Assembly: GCA_036345935.2 (NCBI GenBank) | Contig: JADWOT020001893.1 | Location: 479,986 to 543,985 of the forward strand | Origin: Taenia hydatigena | Taxonomy: Eukaryota; Platyhelminthes; Cestoda; Cyclophyllidea; Taeniidae | DNA: 64,000 nt | Direction of reading: 5' to 3' | Part shown: positions 62,577 to 64,000 of the stretch, piece by piece | How positions within the stretch are numbered: the first letter of the stretch is position 1 | Layout of the letters: each line of letters begins with the position of its first letter | Made by a program: the position numbers and the translations under genes | Notes under the pieces: model-generated | What the model was told of the DNA's origin: nothing | The model's input: the letters and a program-made list of their open reading frames with translations, nothing else | Database searches by the model: none

Positions 62577-64000
62577 CTGACCAATGTTATGCTGAGCTGA
62601 TTTACCCACCCCGCCACGTCGGTATTGAAGTCATGGAATATTCGCCTTCATCATGGGTCAGACTCAGTGTTGTTCAAAGTGCGCAAGGCCAGAGCCTTTG
62701 AACTCTAATGCGATGAATTTTCCCTTAGTTGTTAACTTGCAGTTAACAATCAGTTACAACAATCAAACGCTTCCAAATTCTCTGTTCAAAATGTTAAGAC
62801 GTCCGATGCTGTACACGGAGAATATAAAATCAAGGCAGTCGCAAATTATATTGAAATATTTGTAACTATTTCTCAATGTAACACACTGTAATGCTTGGCA
62901 ATTGAAATGAATCTTGGTAGATGTTTTAAATGCAGGGCAAAAGAGCTTCGGTTGGAGTATCGATGCAATTTTTCATTGACACTCCGAAGGGCCACGGTTC
63001 CAATTCTTATGAGTGAAGCAATTTGGTGTTGATTAACGTTTGCATCAATGGTCTGAATAGCCCTGAGAACTCCTTTTCCTCTTATCAACGGAGGAATTAA
63101 TTTTTCATCTGATGAGCCCTCGAGTTTACACATCCACCTGATGCAACAGGAAGCAACTGCAGGCGTAAAGTACCTCTGAGATGAGATCGGTCCCATTATG
63201 AAGCAGCTCTCTTGGAAGGTTCGCTGACCCAGTGAACTCACCAACTTCTGCTTCCAACCTCTCCCAATATTTGCCATACGCAGAACCACCTTTGTAAATC
63301 TATCATTGCTCTTGGCAAGCGTCAAACTTAAGCATGATTTTTTCTGTGAAAGATACCCGAATTTGGCGAATTCGCATAGCAAACAATTTTAGGTCAAACA
63401 CGTATCGTAATATCATTGGCAGCATACTACTAGGAACTCCGAAATCAGGTCTGTTGAATTCCTCACAGCATAAACAGTAAGAGAGCACTTTACGTATTAC
63501 AAGTTGAACACCCATTGCGGCCAAATGTAGTTTACACAATAAACCGACGTATTGGCTATGGTAGTCCTCTCCTACTGGTGTAAACAATGCTGGTTGTATG
63601 TGACCGCTCGTTTATGAAGGCGTTGAGCCTTCAACTACGCTGCCTCCTGAGTTCTTCCCGGCTGACGTCTGTATTCACATTCATGTGATCATCCCTATAT
63701 ATTTGTTGTGGCTCACCCTTCCAGGATGCATTCCAACAATGTAAGGGTGTCTGACCGTGTGATAGTTTGACGAACGTGCCAAAAATGGCTTTCTGTGTCA
63801 CTGTTACGCATTCAATGCACTTTCAGTGTGAAAATTCCATTTTGTGATTCAATGAGTGCAAATTGGATCCGTGCCTCGCATGTTTTAATCTGATCCCCTG
63901 GTTAAGAAAACTTTAGCCCTAAATTCTTAACAGCTCTAGCAAAATTCAATAAACAACTAAATATATGCAAATTCAGATCCTGGCGTATTCAAGAACGGTT

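Larger units (their letters stand above)
50462..64000 (+). repeat. Tandem segmental duplication, unit 3 (partial)
   Basis: The third copy is cut by the right edge of the window. It begins like unit 1, retains the 1.57-kb block that unit 2 lost, but lacks the 0.4-kb segment of unit 1. Its affinity changes along its length: unit-1-like at 50462-53700 and 61000-63500, unit-2-like around 54400-56200 and again briefly at 60755-60917. This patchwork suggests exchange between units after duplication. Confidence 0.92.
60140..64000. other. Downstream spacer of unit 3 (cut by window end)
   Basis: Contains the fold-back at 60528-61515, 10 G at 61204-61213, the GCGA hairpin at 62553-62576 and the 169-codon minus-strand frame at 62873-63382, which differs from unit 1 at only a few residues. 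The copy of the 55-nt hairpin expected near 67.5 kb is outside the window. No gene is supported. Confidence 0.55.

Noticed and set aside
1..64000. Bacterial operons, CRISPR arrays or phage genes
   Set aside because: There are no dense ORFs, no ribosome-binding-site patterns and no regularly spaced short repeats; spliced genes with TATA and AATAAA signals identify this as eukaryotic DNA.

Overview
The window looks like nuclear DNA from a parasitic flatworm, most likely a taeniid tapeworm (Echinococcus/Taenia group). The evidence is a spliced gene for a small secreted single-Kunitz-domain protein (two exons, phase-1 intron, canonical GT...AG, TATA box, AATAAA), moderately AT-rich sequence, and very long stretches with no convincing coding content. 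The lineage assignment is an inference: it rests on the resemblance to the secreted single-domain Kunitz families known from Echinococcus, not on a search.

Layout. The window is about two and a half head-to-tail copies of one large segment. Unit 1 is about 1-28141 (28.1 kb), unit 2 about 28142-50461 (22.3 kb) and unit 3 about 50462 to beyond 64000 (13.5 kb visible). The phase of the cut is arbitrary, because position 1 of the window falls inside the repeat. Most aligned stretches differ by a few per cent. The length differences come from a 1.57-kb deletion in unit 2, a roughly 0.4-kb segment found only in unit 1, and a roughly 3.75-kb segment present in unit 1 but absent from unit 2.

Genes. 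Each unit carries one intact copy of the same plus-strand Kunitz gene (9190-10051, 35316-36177, 59204-60065). Promoters, exon lengths and a 559-bp intron length match in all three. The predicted proteins are 100 residues, with a signal peptide, the exact C-x8-C-x15-C-x7-C-x12-C-x3-C spacing and a 26-residue C-terminal tail. The copies differ at a few exposed positions, including P1' of the reactive-site loop (Asp, His, Asp), where inhibitors normally have Ala or Gly. This is a small gene family made by recent segmental duplication.

Other structure. About 460 bp downstream of each gene lies a conserved ~1-kb fold-back: two ~240-bp inverted arms around a ~500-bp spacer. Unit 3 carries a short patch of unit-2-type sequence at the inner edge of one arm, a probable gene-conversion tract. 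Units 1 and 2 share an identical 55-nt bulged hairpin, and all three units share a perfect 10-bp stem with a GCGA loop. The unit-1-specific segment contains the best candidate exons not related to the Kunitz gene, none of which I could assign to a family. The remaining sequence appears non-coding. I saw no tRNA, rRNA, CRISPR or recognisable retroelement protein.
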